The notes beneath the pieces were generated by a model, which saw nothing but the letters and a program-made list of their open reading frames with translations, was not told the DNA's origin and searched no databases. Shown here one piece after another: positions 18,189-30,419 of a DNA stretch of 64,000 nt (within the stretch, counting starts at the first letter, position 1; each line of letters begins with the position of its first letter). The translations under genes were made by a program, and so were the position numbers. The stretch covers positions 109,458-173,457 of the forward strand of contig JABWCQ010000007.1 in the NCBI GenBank assembly GCA_013360195.1, written 5' to 3'. Origin of the DNA: a bacterium (GTDB taxonomy: Bacteria > Electryoneota > RPQS01).

Positions 18189-19019
18189 CTATCGGAGCGG
18201 CTCAAGTGAGTCATGTTTGAGTCGTAACATTAAACTATCGCTGAGTCCGCTATCGTACCTGAGTAATGCTCTTTCCCATGACCCATATGCAGGATTTGGC
18301 AGCATAAACCAACGAGTGCCCCACCAACTCATATAGTCCTTGGCCAGTTTCTCCCGCTCGTCCGTTGTCTTCTTGTATCCCACAAAATCATCGAGATTGT
18401 CGCCTGCGATTTGCACTATTCTATGGGTCTTGGCGATGTAATCGCGACGCGTACTCTTGTCAGAACCCCAACCGTCGCGTTCATCCTTACACATCACTTG
18501 CTCCGCGGTTGTAGTCTGTGGAAAGCCCTGTGCTCTCAAGTTCCGCCACGTGCATTCATCCACTTTCGCGTCGCGGTTCGTAACATAAAAGATTGCCACA
18601 CCCTTCTTGTCCGCCTCCTTCAGGTATTCTACCGCGCCCGGAATCGCGGGGGCTTTCTCTTCGCAGCACCATTCATCCCATTTGTCGGGGTAGCTTGACT
18701 TGTCCAAAATCAATCGGGCCTCATAGGCCGAATTGTCAAGTACCGTCTCGTCGACGTCAACTATGATTGCAGGAGGTTTCGTTCCAAATGGAGGTTTCTG
18801 CTCCGCGGCGGCCGTCCAGCTTGTATCGTCAAGCGCGCGCTCGAGAGCGTCCAGCGCTCCCAAATACACCGTCTCACACGACGCATAGTACTCGGCTGAA
18901 CTCTGCATCCAGAGAACACTGTGAAGTAACTCGTGAGTTTCGCGTCGGTAGACATGCTTAACAGTGCTTGAACAGGAAATTGCGAACAAACAGATTGAAA
19001 TCAGCAACGTCAGTCGCAT
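18189..19019 (-). CDS. Lipoprotein acid phosphatase, e(P4)/class C HAD family
   Basis: 276 residues. The N-terminus is a lipoprotein signal ending AISC with Cys16 as the lipid-attached residue, so the enzyme is probably anchored in the outer membrane facing the periplasm. The HAD motif is DVDETVLD with nucleophile Asp88 and Asp90; later motifs are FYVTNRDAK and the GDNLDDF metal motif. The class C family, including Haemophilus e(P4), hydrolyses phosphomonoesters such as NMN and nucleotides. The ribosome binding site AGAGGTG lies six bases before the ATG. The gene is preceded by the rRNA operon terminator and followed by its own, so it is monocistronic. Confidence 0.9.
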   Translation of the reverse strand: MRLTLLISICLFAISCSSTVKHVYRRETHELLHSVLWMQSSAEYYASCETVYLGALDALERALDDTSWTAAAEQKPPFGTKPPAIIVDVDETVLDNSAYEARLILDKSSYPDKWDEWCCEEKAPAIPGAVEYLKEADKKGVAIFYVTNRDAKVDECTWRNLRAQGFPQTTTAEQVMCKDERDGWGSDKSTRRDYIAKTHRIVQIAGDNLDDFVGYKKTTDEREKLAKDYMSWWGTRWFMLPNPAYGSWERALLRYDSGLSDSLMLRLKHDSLEPLR

Positions 19020-19059
19020 CTTGACACCTCTTGCATCCTGAAAATCATACCCAAAGAAA

Positions 19060-19088
19060 AAGCCCTTGACTCAGAAAGTCAAGGGCTT
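19060..19088 (-). terminator. Intrinsic terminator of the rRNA operon
   Basis: A 12-bp stem (19060-19071 with 19077-19088) and five-base loop are followed on the minus strand by TTTTTCTTT. It begins about 13 bases after the 5S rRNA. Confidence 0.85.
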
Positions 19089-19100
19089 GTCAAATAATAT

Positions 19101-19217
19101 TCCCGCTGATGCCCTACTCTCCCAGCCAGTTGCCCGGCAAGTACCATCGGCGAAGAAAGGCTTAACGACTCTGTTCGGAATGGGAAGAGGTGTGGCCCTT
19201 TCTCTATGACCAGCGGA
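19101..19217 (-). rRNA. rrf: 5S ribosomal RNA
   Basis: About 117 bases. The minus strand starts TCCGCTGGTCATAG and contains CACACCTCTTCCCATTCC and CCGAACAG, the 5S loop sequences, and closes with the complementary end CAGCGGGA. Ends are estimated from pairing of the terminal stem. It is the last gene of the rRNA operon. Confidence 0.92.
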
Positions 19218-19332
19218 AAAAAACAACAACAATTGGAAGGATGCAATCTTCGCGAGACCCAATTTCTCGAGCCCGAGGAAGCAATTCTCAGTGGAAGCTT
19301 CGGGAAGCGGTTGGCTTCCGAAGACAATTATA

Positions 19333-22221
<2,889 letters not shown>

Positions 22222-22360
22222 AAAAAATCCTTTTGAAGCTTGCAATTGCCGTTGAATGCCAACCGCTACCCAAAACTTCCAAGAACTTTGAACTGCTATC
22301 CTCGGTATCTTATTATGCTCGAGAAATGAACTTCTCAACGAAGTTGCATTTTTTCCTTCC

Positions 22361-22375
22361 AATTGTCAAAGAGCT
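22361..22375 (-). promoter_or_regulatory. boxA-like antitermination site in the tRNA-Ala/23S spacer
   Basis: The minus strand reads AGCTCTTTGACAATT, close to the E. coli rRNA boxA (TGCTCTTTAACAA) bound by NusB/NusE. A related site lies in the 16S leader at 24491-24503. Confidence 0.6.
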
Positions 22376-22553
22376 TTCAACTACCCCTCCGCAGGGTAGA
22401 TACTCACCGGCTTCATCATTCACCGGCGGATGTGGACCGGACTTACATCCGGCTCTCTAGTCAGCGACAACTATACTCGGCAGGAGTGCTTGTCGCGACA
22501 GAGACTTTCAAAAAACTTTTTACAAACAGATATATTCCGCCCCAATCGCATTG

Positions 22554-22626
22554 TGGAGCGTATCGGGATCGAACCGATGACCTCCGGCTTGCAAAGCCGG
22601 CGCTCTCCCAGCTGAGCTAACGCCCC
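22554..22626 (-). tRNA. tRNA-Ala (anticodon TGC)
   Basis: 73 bases without an encoded CCA. The acceptor 5' GGGGCGT pairs with ACGCTCC (one G-U pair) with discriminator A; the D arm is GCTC/GAGC, the anticodon stem CCGGC/GCCGG with loop TTTGCAA, and the T arm contains GGTTCGATCC. It lies in the 16S-23S spacer, the usual place. Confidence 0.96.
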
Positions 22627-22655
22627 AAGTCCGATTCCGTCAAGCCCGCGCATAG

Positions 22656-22729
<74 letters not shown>

Positions 22730-22924
22730 GAACAACGACCAGCAAATTTAACGACGGAGAACGACCTTGATCGGCCTATTGCCGACCAAGGCGCAGCCAC
22801 ACAAAGACTGCTTTGTCCGTCTACTATTACAATGGGAAATGTGCGATCTGAGAGGTTCCGCCACGAGTCAATAAAGGCCTTCGACCATATCCTGTGCGAA
22901 TAAATCCGCACAAAGGATTCTCCT

Positions 22925-24400
<1,476 letters not shown>

Positions 24401-24588
24401 TAAATTATTTACATGTGAATTTGTCCAATAAATTGTTCAGGGCCTTTCTGACATAATTCGGGCGGAACCTGTCAGAATCGCACATTTCCCATTGACAAAG
24501 ATCATTTGGCGCTTCAACTGCCCTTAGTGGGTAAGAACGCCGGGCATTACCCGGCGCGCATGACCTACCGTAATTTGAAGCAGGCCAT
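24401..24588 (-). other. rRNA operon leader
   Basis: Non-coding stretch between the predicted transcription start (~24582) and the 16S 5' end. It holds a 7-bp GC-rich hairpin at 24538-24556 (CGCCGGG/CCCGGCG) and a boxA-like site at 24491-24503. No gene is seen. Confidence 0.6.
24491..24503 (-). promoter_or_regulatory. boxA-like antitermination site in the 16S leader
   Basis: The minus strand reads GATCTTTGTCAAT, matching the spacer site at 22361-22375 (GCTCTTTGACAAT) at 11 of 13 positions. The position before 16S suits rRNA antitermination. Confidence 0.5.
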
Positions 24589-24617
24589 AATATAAGCACC
24601 TCCAACTTTCCTGTCAA
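24589..24617 (-). promoter_or_regulatory. rRNA operon promoter
   Basis: On the minus strand a perfect TTGACA (24612-24617) and TATATT (24589-24594) lie 17 bases apart. AT-rich sequence upstream (about 24640-24700) could act as an UP element. From 24618 to 24761 I see no gene. Confidence 0.85.
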
Positions 24618-24761
24618 GGCGATTCTTAACCACTTTCTGACTAACTTTATTGTTTATGTGTATATAAAATATGTTTTTATGTTTTTGTTAGAGAGGAGTT
24701 CTATTTCTGACCCGCCAACTCGGGAGGACTAATTTCTCTCGAATCGTGCTTCACTTTTCGG

Positions 24762-24790
24762 TTGCCACTCCCCTCAAAGTATCGTAAATT
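24762..24790 (+). promoter_or_regulatory. Promoter of the PorV-like gene, possibly giving a leaderless transcript
   Basis: TTGCCA (24762-24767) and TAAATT (24785-24790) are 17 bases apart. The ATG at 24798 is only seven bases beyond the -10, so transcription would begin at or next to the start codon. Confidence 0.5.
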
Positions 24791-24797
24791 CAGACCT

Positions 24798-25628
24798 ATG
24801 CTTCCTTTTCTTCTGCTTCTTGCGATTGGACAGTTGTTCGCCCAAAGTTTGTCCCCGATCATTGAGCCAAGGTCCACGGGTTTGGCTGGAGCTGTCGTGG
24901 CACTGTCCGCAGACCCTACCGGAGTATTATTCAATCCCGCCGGGCTATTCGCAATGCAGGGTATGGGATCCGATTTCACATACGGTACCACCACAGGATC
25001 GGCAACCGACAGAGTGATTATTGCATACGCCAATCCAGCCTCAGAAGAAGGAGCCCGCCTCGGAACAGGACTTTATGTTGACGGTCAGATCCGGCCTTCG
25101 GAGTGGAAGTACTATGTCCCTTATGTTGCCTCCCTTTGGAGTCCACTGCCGCGACTGGCTGTTGGCGCCAATCTAAGACTCATCCACGAAATCCCGCGTG
25201 CGGATTCCTTGGATGATAAGTGGAGCAATTCGATTGACCTTGGAGTTCTGACGGCCGGGAAGAATCTCAATTTTGGTGCGCGCGTCGAGCACGCATTTGG
25301 AGGTACATCGGTCGTGCAGAAGACTGCACAGTGGGGAATAGCTGCGCGATCCGACAACGGAAAATTCTCATTGAGTTACCAATGGGATGGTGAACTTATT
25401 GAAGAGGTCAAATACTCCTATTCCGCCTCAAGGCTTGGCCTGGAGTATATTCTCGGAAATTATGGAATCGTCCGCAGCGGTTACATCTGGTCAGATGTAC
25501 ATCGAATAACAATCGGCGGCGCCGTCGGATTGATAGAGGGCGGCACATTGATACAGGCAGGCTGGTCTTTTCCTGTCGAAAGGAAAGCGCCTACGGATTG
25601 GACACTGGGTATGTCATATCGGTTATAG
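24798..25628 (+). CDS. PorV/PorQ-like (FadL-type) outer-membrane protein
   Basis: 276 residues from the ATG at 24798, which opens a signal peptide (MLPFLLLLAIGQLFAQ). The mature protein begins with the PorV/UPF0164-type pattern GLAGAVVALSADPTGVLFNPAGL, then alternating strands to the C-terminal LGMSYRL, as in a 14-stranded FadL-like barrel of the small class. PorV is the T9SS shuttle that carries substrates to the attachment complex, and the next gene, 13 bases downstream, encodes a protease with a T9SS-type sorting domain. Assignment to PorV rather than another FadL-like family is an inference. Confidence 0.72.
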   Translation: MLPFLLLLAIGQLFAQSLSPIIEPRSTGLAGAVVALSADPTGVLFNPAGLFAMQGMGSDFTYGTTTGSATDRVIIAYANPASEEGARLGTGLYVDGQIRPSEWKYYVPYVASLWSPLPRLAVGANLRLIHEIPRADSLDDKWSNSIDLGVLTAGKNLNFGARVEHAFGGTSVVQKTAQWGIAARSDNGKFSLSYQWDGELIEEVKYSYSASRLGLEYILGNYGIVRSGYIWSDVHRITIGGAVGLIEGGTLIQAGWSFPVERKAPTDWTLGMSYRL

Positions 25629-25640
25629 AAAGGCCAAAGA

Positions 25641-27275
25641 ATGCGTTTGATAGGTATATTTTCATTTATAGTATTAACTTTTGCCGGGCAAGTTTTGTCA
25701 CAAACCTCGCGCAACTGGGTTTTTTTTCACGATAAATGCATTGTTCCCGGCCAAGAGCAGCGGGAACTCGATAACGCGCGAGCGAAGTTGTCCGAGCGGT
25801 CGATAGAACGGCGGTTGCGAAACGGTACCGACGTTGTAAGTTTGGGAGATATTCCGGTGCATGCCGATTACATCAGTCAAGTCCGGCAAACGGGAGCTCA
25901 GGTACGTGCCGTTAGCAAGTGGCTGAATGCAGTTAGTGTTGATGCATCCACTCAGCAACTTGAGCTCATTCGATCTCTCCCATTTGTTAAGGATACCCGG
26001 CAGTTCACGAAGAAATTGGCCATCGACTTGCCCCGCAGCAACGGATCTTCCCGCCTCGACAGCACGCAGTACGGAAACAGTTTCAGACAGAACGAAATTT
26101 GCCGTATCCCGGAGCTCCATGCGAGGGGCTTATCCGGAAGCGGCGTTCTTCTATGTATGTTGGACACGGGCTTTCGGACGGAGCATGTTGCGCTTCGGGA
26201 TTTGAACTACCTTGCGATGCGGGATTTCATCTTTGGGGATTCAATTGTCGCAAACGAAGCTGGACAAGACTCGGCCGAACAGCATTCTCACGGCACTGCC
26301 GTCCTGTCTGCCGCTGCCGGACTTGACAGCAACAACATCATTGGTCCTGCATTCGGAGCACTTTGGATGCTTGCCAAAACGGAATATGTTCCAACCGAAA
26401 CCGAAGTCGAGGAAGATTATTACGTTGCCGGAATGGAATGGGCGGACAGCGCAGGCGCCGATATCACCACATCGAGCTTGGGCTACATTGATTGGTACAC
26501 ACAAGATCAAATGGACGGTCGCTCCACCGTCGTCGCGCAAGCTGTCACGGAGGCACAGCGGCGGGGAATTCTCGTTCTAACGGCGCAAGGTAACGAGCGA
26601 AACTCGCAATGGGGAACAGTCATTTCCCCGGCAGACGCTGACAGCATTCTTGCTATCGGAGGCGTTGACTCCATGCTTAATCTGTCTGGTTTCTCATCAC
26701 CCGGGCCTACCGCGGACGGCCGTATCAAGCCGGATGTTTCGGCGCAAGCTTCGGACGTCTGGTGCGCAATGGCATTCACGACTGATCAGTATTGGAGATT
26801 ATCGGGAACTTCGCTTGCAACTCCAATTGCCGCCGGCATCGCAGCTCTTGTCATGGAAGCCAATCCGGACTGGACTGCCCAGCAAGTTCGGCATGCCATG
26901 ATGGCTACTGCTTCACAGGCAGGTGCACCGGACAATGACCTGGGCTACGGAATTGTAGACGCCGTCGCCGCCGCAGATTACATATTCTCTGCAATTGACC
27001 GTTCGATAACCATTCCGGAGTCTCCAGCACTAACTGCATTTCCGAATCCGGTGAATGGTCATTTGAGATTGACGTTAAGTTCCTTGATCGACCAGCAAGG
27101 TGATTTCCGGCTGTATGACGCACTCGGACGTGTCGTCGCATCTTTCCAACAACGCGTGCAGATTGGTGAGAATTCATTCACCGTTCCTGTCGATGCATTC
27201 GCCAGCGGAAAGTACTTTGTCCGGTTTGAGGGACGACTTACGTCTCAGGTAGCTCCGATCGTCATTCTGAAATAG
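25641..27275 (+). CDS. Subtilisin-like (S8) serine protease with Por/T9SS C-terminal sorting domain
   Basis: 544 residues. Signal peptide ~1-20; a propeptide-like region to ~145; S8 catalytic domain ~150-455 with Asp175 (MLDTGF), His217 (HSHGTAV), oxyanion Asn318 (QGNE) and Ser391 (SGTSLATP), so the catalytic set is complete. The C-terminal ~80 residues (AFPNPVNG, then FRLYDALGRVV, ending KYFVRFEG..VAPIVILK) match the type IX secretion sorting domain. Known T9SS substrates are exported and attached to or released from the surface. A ribosome binding site AGAAAGG precedes the ATG. The gene follows the PorV-like gene closely. Confidence 0.9.
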   Translation: MRLIGIFSFIVLTFAGQVLSQTSRNWVFFHDKCIVPGQEQRELDNARAKLSERSIERRLRNGTDVVSLGDIPVHADYISQVRQTGAQVRAVSKWLNAVSVDASTQQLELIRSLPFVKDTRQFTKKLAIDLPRSNGSSRLDSTQYGNSFRQNEICRIPELHARGLSGSGVLLCMLDTGFRTEHVALRDLNYLAMRDFIFGDSIVANEAGQDSAEQHSHGTAVLSAAAGLDSNNIIGPAFGALWMLAKTEYVPTETEVEEDYYVAGMEWADSAGADITTSSLGYIDWYTQDQMDGRSTVVAQAVTEAQRRGILVLTAQGNERNSQWGTVISPADADSILAIGGVDSMLNLSGFSSPGPTADGRIKPDVSAQASDVWCAMAFTTDQYWRLSGTSLATPIAAGIAALVMEANPDWTAQQVRHAMMATASQAGAPDNDLGYGIVDAVAAADYIFSAIDRSITIPESPALTAFPNPVNGHLRLTLSSLIDQQGDFRLYDALGRVVASFQQRVQIGENSFTVPVDAFASGKYFVRFEGRLTSQVAPIVILK

Positions 27276-27285
27276 AACTTTCAAG

Positions 27286-28209
27286 ATGCGTGTACAGCAA
27301 ACGGCGAAGGTCTCGCTAACGCGCTTTGCGTGGCTCTCGGTTGCTGCTGCAATTGCAACAATCGCGCTGAAGACAAGTGCCTACTTCCTCACCGGTTCAG
27401 TAGGAATCCTATCGGATGCACTTGAATCATTGGTCAATTTGGCGGGTGCCGTCATCGCATTGGTAATGTTGAGCATTGCCGCCAAGCCCCCGGATGAGGA
27501 CCACGAGTTTGGCCACGGCAAAGCGGAGTATTTTGCCAGCGGTGCCGAAGGAGCCATGATCATTTTCGCGGCCGGCAGTATTGCCGTTGCTGCTGTGAAC
27601 AGATTACTTAATCCACAGCCGCTAGAACAGGTCGGGTTGGGCTTGGCGGTCACTCTTGCCGCCACTCTGATCAATCTTCTTGTTGCTATAGTAATCCGCC
27701 GGGCCGGGAAGGAGTATCACTCGGTTACTCTGGACGCAAATGCCCGTCATCTCATGACGGATGTTTGGACATCTGCCGGAGTGATTGCCGCTGTTGGTAT
27801 CGTTGCTCTTAGCAAACTGCAATTCCTGGATCCGGTCATTGCACTTGTCGTTGCAGCGAATATCATACGCGAAGGAATTCACATTGTAAGAAGTTCAGTG
27901 CTCGGACTCATGGACACTGCAATTCCTGCCGAGGAACATGCCCGCATTGTCTCCGTGTTACAGAGCTATGAGGAGGATGAGGTCACCTACCATGCGCTTA
28001 GGACGCGGCAGGCCGGAAGACGCAGATTTGTCTCCGTTCATATTCTCGTGCCCGGCGATTGGACTGTTCATCAAGGACACGAGATGCTTGAGCAGATCGA
28101 GAACAAGCTGATTCAGGCGGTTCCGAATATTACCGTACTTACGCATCTGGAATCTCTTGAAGATCCGGCATCGTGGAAAGACATCGGACTCGACAGAGCC
28201 CCGGAATGA
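27286..28209 (+). CDS. Cation diffusion facilitator family transporter (FieF/CzcD-like)
   Basis: 307 residues. Six membrane segments in the first ~210 residues with the TM2 metal site SDALES (Asp44) and the TM5 counterpart HLMTDVWTS, plus the acidic/histidine loop DEDHEFGHGKAEYF after TM2. The cytoplasmic domain follows (~215-307; HALRTRQAGRRRFVSVHILVPG). Members exchange Zn2+, Fe2+ or Mn2+ for protons. Metal choice cannot be set from sequence; the HxxxD-type TM5 is typical of zinc. It lies 10 bases after the protease gene. Confidence 0.9.
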   Translation: MRVQQTAKVSLTRFAWLSVAAAIATIALKTSAYFLTGSVGILSDALESLVNLAGAVIALVMLSIAAKPPDEDHEFGHGKAEYFASGAEGAMIIFAAGSIAVAAVNRLLNPQPLEQVGLGLAVTLAATLINLLVAIVIRRAGKEYHSVTLDANARHLMTDVWTSAGVIAAVGIVALSKLQFLDPVIALVVAANIIREGIHIVRSSVLGLMDTAIPAEEHARIVSVLQSYEEDEVTYHALRTRQAGRRRFVSVHILVPGDWTVHQGHEMLEQIENKLIQAVPNITVLTHLESLEDPASWKDIGLDRAPE

Positions 28210-28237
28210 AAAGCGCGGTTTTAATAACCGCGCTTTT
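28209..28237. terminator. Bidirectional terminator between converging genes
   Basis: A 12-bp stem (28209-28220 with 28226-28237) with A-runs on one side and T-runs on the other works for both strands. It begins at the last base of the CDF stop codon and covers the last codons of the dehydrogenase gene. Confidence 0.8.
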
Positions 28238-29192
28238 TGTCAACTTCAAATCTCAGCGGTCTGTTTTCAACAAATCGCAGGACATTCTCCACAAATATCT
28301 CATGGACTTTGTGCGTGTACTCGGGAAAGTTCCCGGACACGTGCGGAGTCATGAATACATTGGGCAGGTCAAAGAGTTCGGATTCGCCGGGCAGCGGTTC
28401 TTCGGCAAACACATCGAGAATAGCGTAACCAGGCCTACCTGCCTTCAAGGCAGAAATCAAGTCTGATTCGTCAACGATTGATCCTCTTGCAATATTGACA
28501 AAGACGCTCCCGGACTTCATCAGCGGAAAAATCCTGCGGTTAAACAGCCCTATTGACTTTGGAGTTGCGGGCAGCGCGATGATCACGATATCCGCCTCCT
28601 GCAACCGTTCTTCAAGCTGCTCCATTGGAAAGACCTCCACTACGTCTTTTCGCGGACGAGTGGCAATTGCCTCGACTACAAGCCCGTTTGCCTTCAATAG
28701 CTCGGATATCCCTTTTCCGACTTCTCCAAAACCGACAACCAATGCATGAAGGCCGTACAGAGTGCGCCTTGTCGTTGTCATTTTCCTTTTGGGTTCCTTC
28801 CAGTCCCTCGAAAGGCGCCACTCGTCGACATACTGAAATCGCTGAGCCCAGTAGAGCAAGCCTGCTAAAGTCCACTCTGCCATTGGTCGAGCGTGCATAC
28901 CTCTGCTATTTGTCAATAGCACTTCGCTTTCCACGAACTCCTTAAAAAGACTGCGCTCCACGCCCGCGCTGGTCAAGTGTACCCAACGAAGGTGAGGAGC
29001 GGCCTTAAACATTGCGGGAGTCAGCCGGTGCGCGAGCAGGACACGGGCATCTGCGAGCAACTCGCAAGCCTCTTCTTCGGTATTCGCAAATTCAATACGT
29101 ACACCTGCGTCAAACTCGCGCAACGCGTCGCGAAGCTCAGCCTGACGATCAGAATTCTGCGAAGCATATGATACTATTCTCAGTTCGTCCAT
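28221..29192 (-). CDS. D-2-hydroxyacid dehydrogenase
   Basis: 323 residues. The Rossmann motif is GFGEVG at 154-159, followed about 20 residues later by ATRPRK (178-183), which fits NADP rather than NAD because it has arginines and no aspartate. Catalytic residues are Arg236 (IARGS), Glu265 (EEPLP) and His284 (TPHVSG). The family includes glyoxylate/hydroxypyruvate reductases and phosphoglycerate dehydrogenase; no ACT domain is present, so it is not SerA. The substrate is unknown. It is divergent from the MFS gene with only 24 bases between, and a 15-bp dyad lies there. Confidence 0.87.
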   Translation of the reverse strand: MDELRIVSYASQNSDRQAELRDALREFDAGVRIEFANTEEEACELLADARVLLAHRLTPAMFKAAPHLRWVHLTSAGVERSLFKEFVESEVLLTNSRGMHARPMAEWTLAGLLYWAQRFQYVDEWRLSRDWKEPKRKMTTTRRTLYGLHALVVGFGEVGKGISELLKANGLVVEAIATRPRKDVVEVFPMEQLEERLQEADIVIIALPATPKSIGLFNRRIFPLMKSGSVFVNIARGSIVDESDLISALKAGRPGYAILDVFAEEPLPGESELFDLPNVFMTPHVSGNFPEYTHKVHEIFVENVLRFVENRPLRFEVDKKRGY

Positions 29193-29201
29193 TTATCCGG
29201 T

Positions 29202-29216
29202 TACAGTATTACTGTA
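29202..29216. promoter_or_regulatory. Operator-like perfect dyad between divergent genes
   Basis: TACAGTA-T-TACTGTA is a perfect 7-1-7 inverted repeat filling most of the 24-base gap between the dehydrogenase and MFS starts. Such a site could let one repressor control both genes. No regulator gene is adjacent. Confidence 0.5.
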
Positions 29217-30419
29217 TTGAATTTTCTGAATCGCATTGTTCCTCGCGCTGTTCAGCCCCTATGGGCTGCCGCAAATGTGTCACTTATCGGCGACTCCCTG
29301 CATGATGTTGCAATCATGTGGCTGATTTATGATCTGACCGGCTCGCCCTCGGCCACCGGTGCTCTTGGAGTCGCACGCTACTTGCCTTCTATACTGATCG
29401 GAATCTTTGCGGGCGCTTGGGTCGATCGTGTGTCGAGAGAGTCCGTTCTGCTTTGGTGTGACGCAATTCGAATTCTGCTCGTCGGATTGATTGCCGGATT
29501 CGTTGCTGTGAACAGTATCGGACCGCTTGGTCTGTATGTCCTGGCTTTCGCTGTCTCGGTTTGCACTGTCTTCTTTGCTCCGGCGCGCGACGCCCTCGTT
29601 CCTCAACTTGTGTCAGCAAGTGAACTTAATCGTGCGACTTCGGCTCTACAAAGCAGTCTTGGAGTCGCCTATTTTGTCGGTCCACTCCTGGCAGCAGTTA
29701 TGTTGCCGATAGTGGGACTGGCTGGCCTGTTCGGGCTTGACGCATTGACCTACGCAATCTCATTCCTTTTCCTGCTCTCGCTTAAACGAGGCACTAAAAT
29801 TCAAGCGGCAGCAGAACCTCCGCTACGAATGGTTAAGGAAGGATTGGCCTACGCAAGACAGTCTGGATTGGTTCACGGACTACTATGGGTGACGGCCGTT
29901 GACAATTTTTTCATCATGGGATTGGCTATTGTCGGGACGCCAATTTACGTCAGAAATCACCTGGAACTTGGTGCAGAAGCTTATGCAGTTTTGCAAAGCT
30001 GCTTTGCGTTGGGAATCGTCGCCGGCAGCATTCTAGTACACAGGTTTGGCAGCCGCCTGCCTCGCGGGAAAACCCTGTTGTTTGCCATCGTTTTCGATGG
30101 TATCAGCTTCATGCCGCTCTATTTCGCCGATACATTGTTCACGGCGGCAATCATCTGGTTCATCCACAGCATCGGCATTCCCTTCATACTTATTCCTCGC
30201 ACGTCACTCGTTCAAACCGAAGTTACGTCCTACATGCAGGGTCGAGTCTTCAGTCTTGTTCAGCTAACCGTAGTCGGTCTTTCGGCCCTAAGCTCCGGAG
30301 TCGTAGGCATAGTCCTGACATACACACCCCCGGAAGATTTGTATTTATACTTCGGACTCGCCGCAGGAATTGTCGGGGCTGTCGGATTCACAAACAAGTC
30401 TTTGCGATCACTCAGATGA
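29217..30419 (+). CDS. MFS transporter (EntS/MFS_3-like)
   Basis: 400 residues with about 12 hydrophobic segments. The loop 2-3 motif appears as GAWVDRVSRESVL (the family G-x-x-x-D-R), and FAPARDALVPQLV with LNRATSALQSSLGVAYFVGPLLA resembles the enterobactin-exporter-like MFS_3 branch of drug and siderophore exporters. The start is TTG at 29217, directly after the dyad; there is no in-frame ATG close by. The last 12 bases overlap the 3' end of the converging ABC permease gene. Substrate unknown. Confidence 0.85.
   Translation: MNFLNRIVPRAVQPLWAAANVSLIGDSLHDVAIMWLIYDLTGSPSATGALGVARYLPSILIGIFAGAWVDRVSRESVLLWCDAIRILLVGLIAGFVAVNSIGPLGLYVLAFAVSVCTVFFAPARDALVPQLVSASELNRATSALQSSLGVAYFVGPLLAAVMLPIVGLAGLFGLDALTYAISFLFLLSLKRGTKIQAAAEPPLRMVKEGLAYARQSGLVHGLLWVTAVDNFFIMGLAIVGTPIYVRNHLELGAEAYAVLQSCFALGIVAGSILVHRFGSRLPRGKTLLFAIVFDGISFMPLYFADTLFTAAIIWFIHSIGIPFILIPRTSLVQTEVTSYMQGRVFSLVQLTVVGLSALSSGVVGIVLTYTPPEDLYLYFGLAAGIVGAVGFTNKSLRSLR

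Noticed and set aside
30408..30419. The 12-base convergent overlap of the MFS and ABC permease genes as a sign of frameshift
   Set aside because: Both C-termini look natural and such short overlaps are common in compact genomes.
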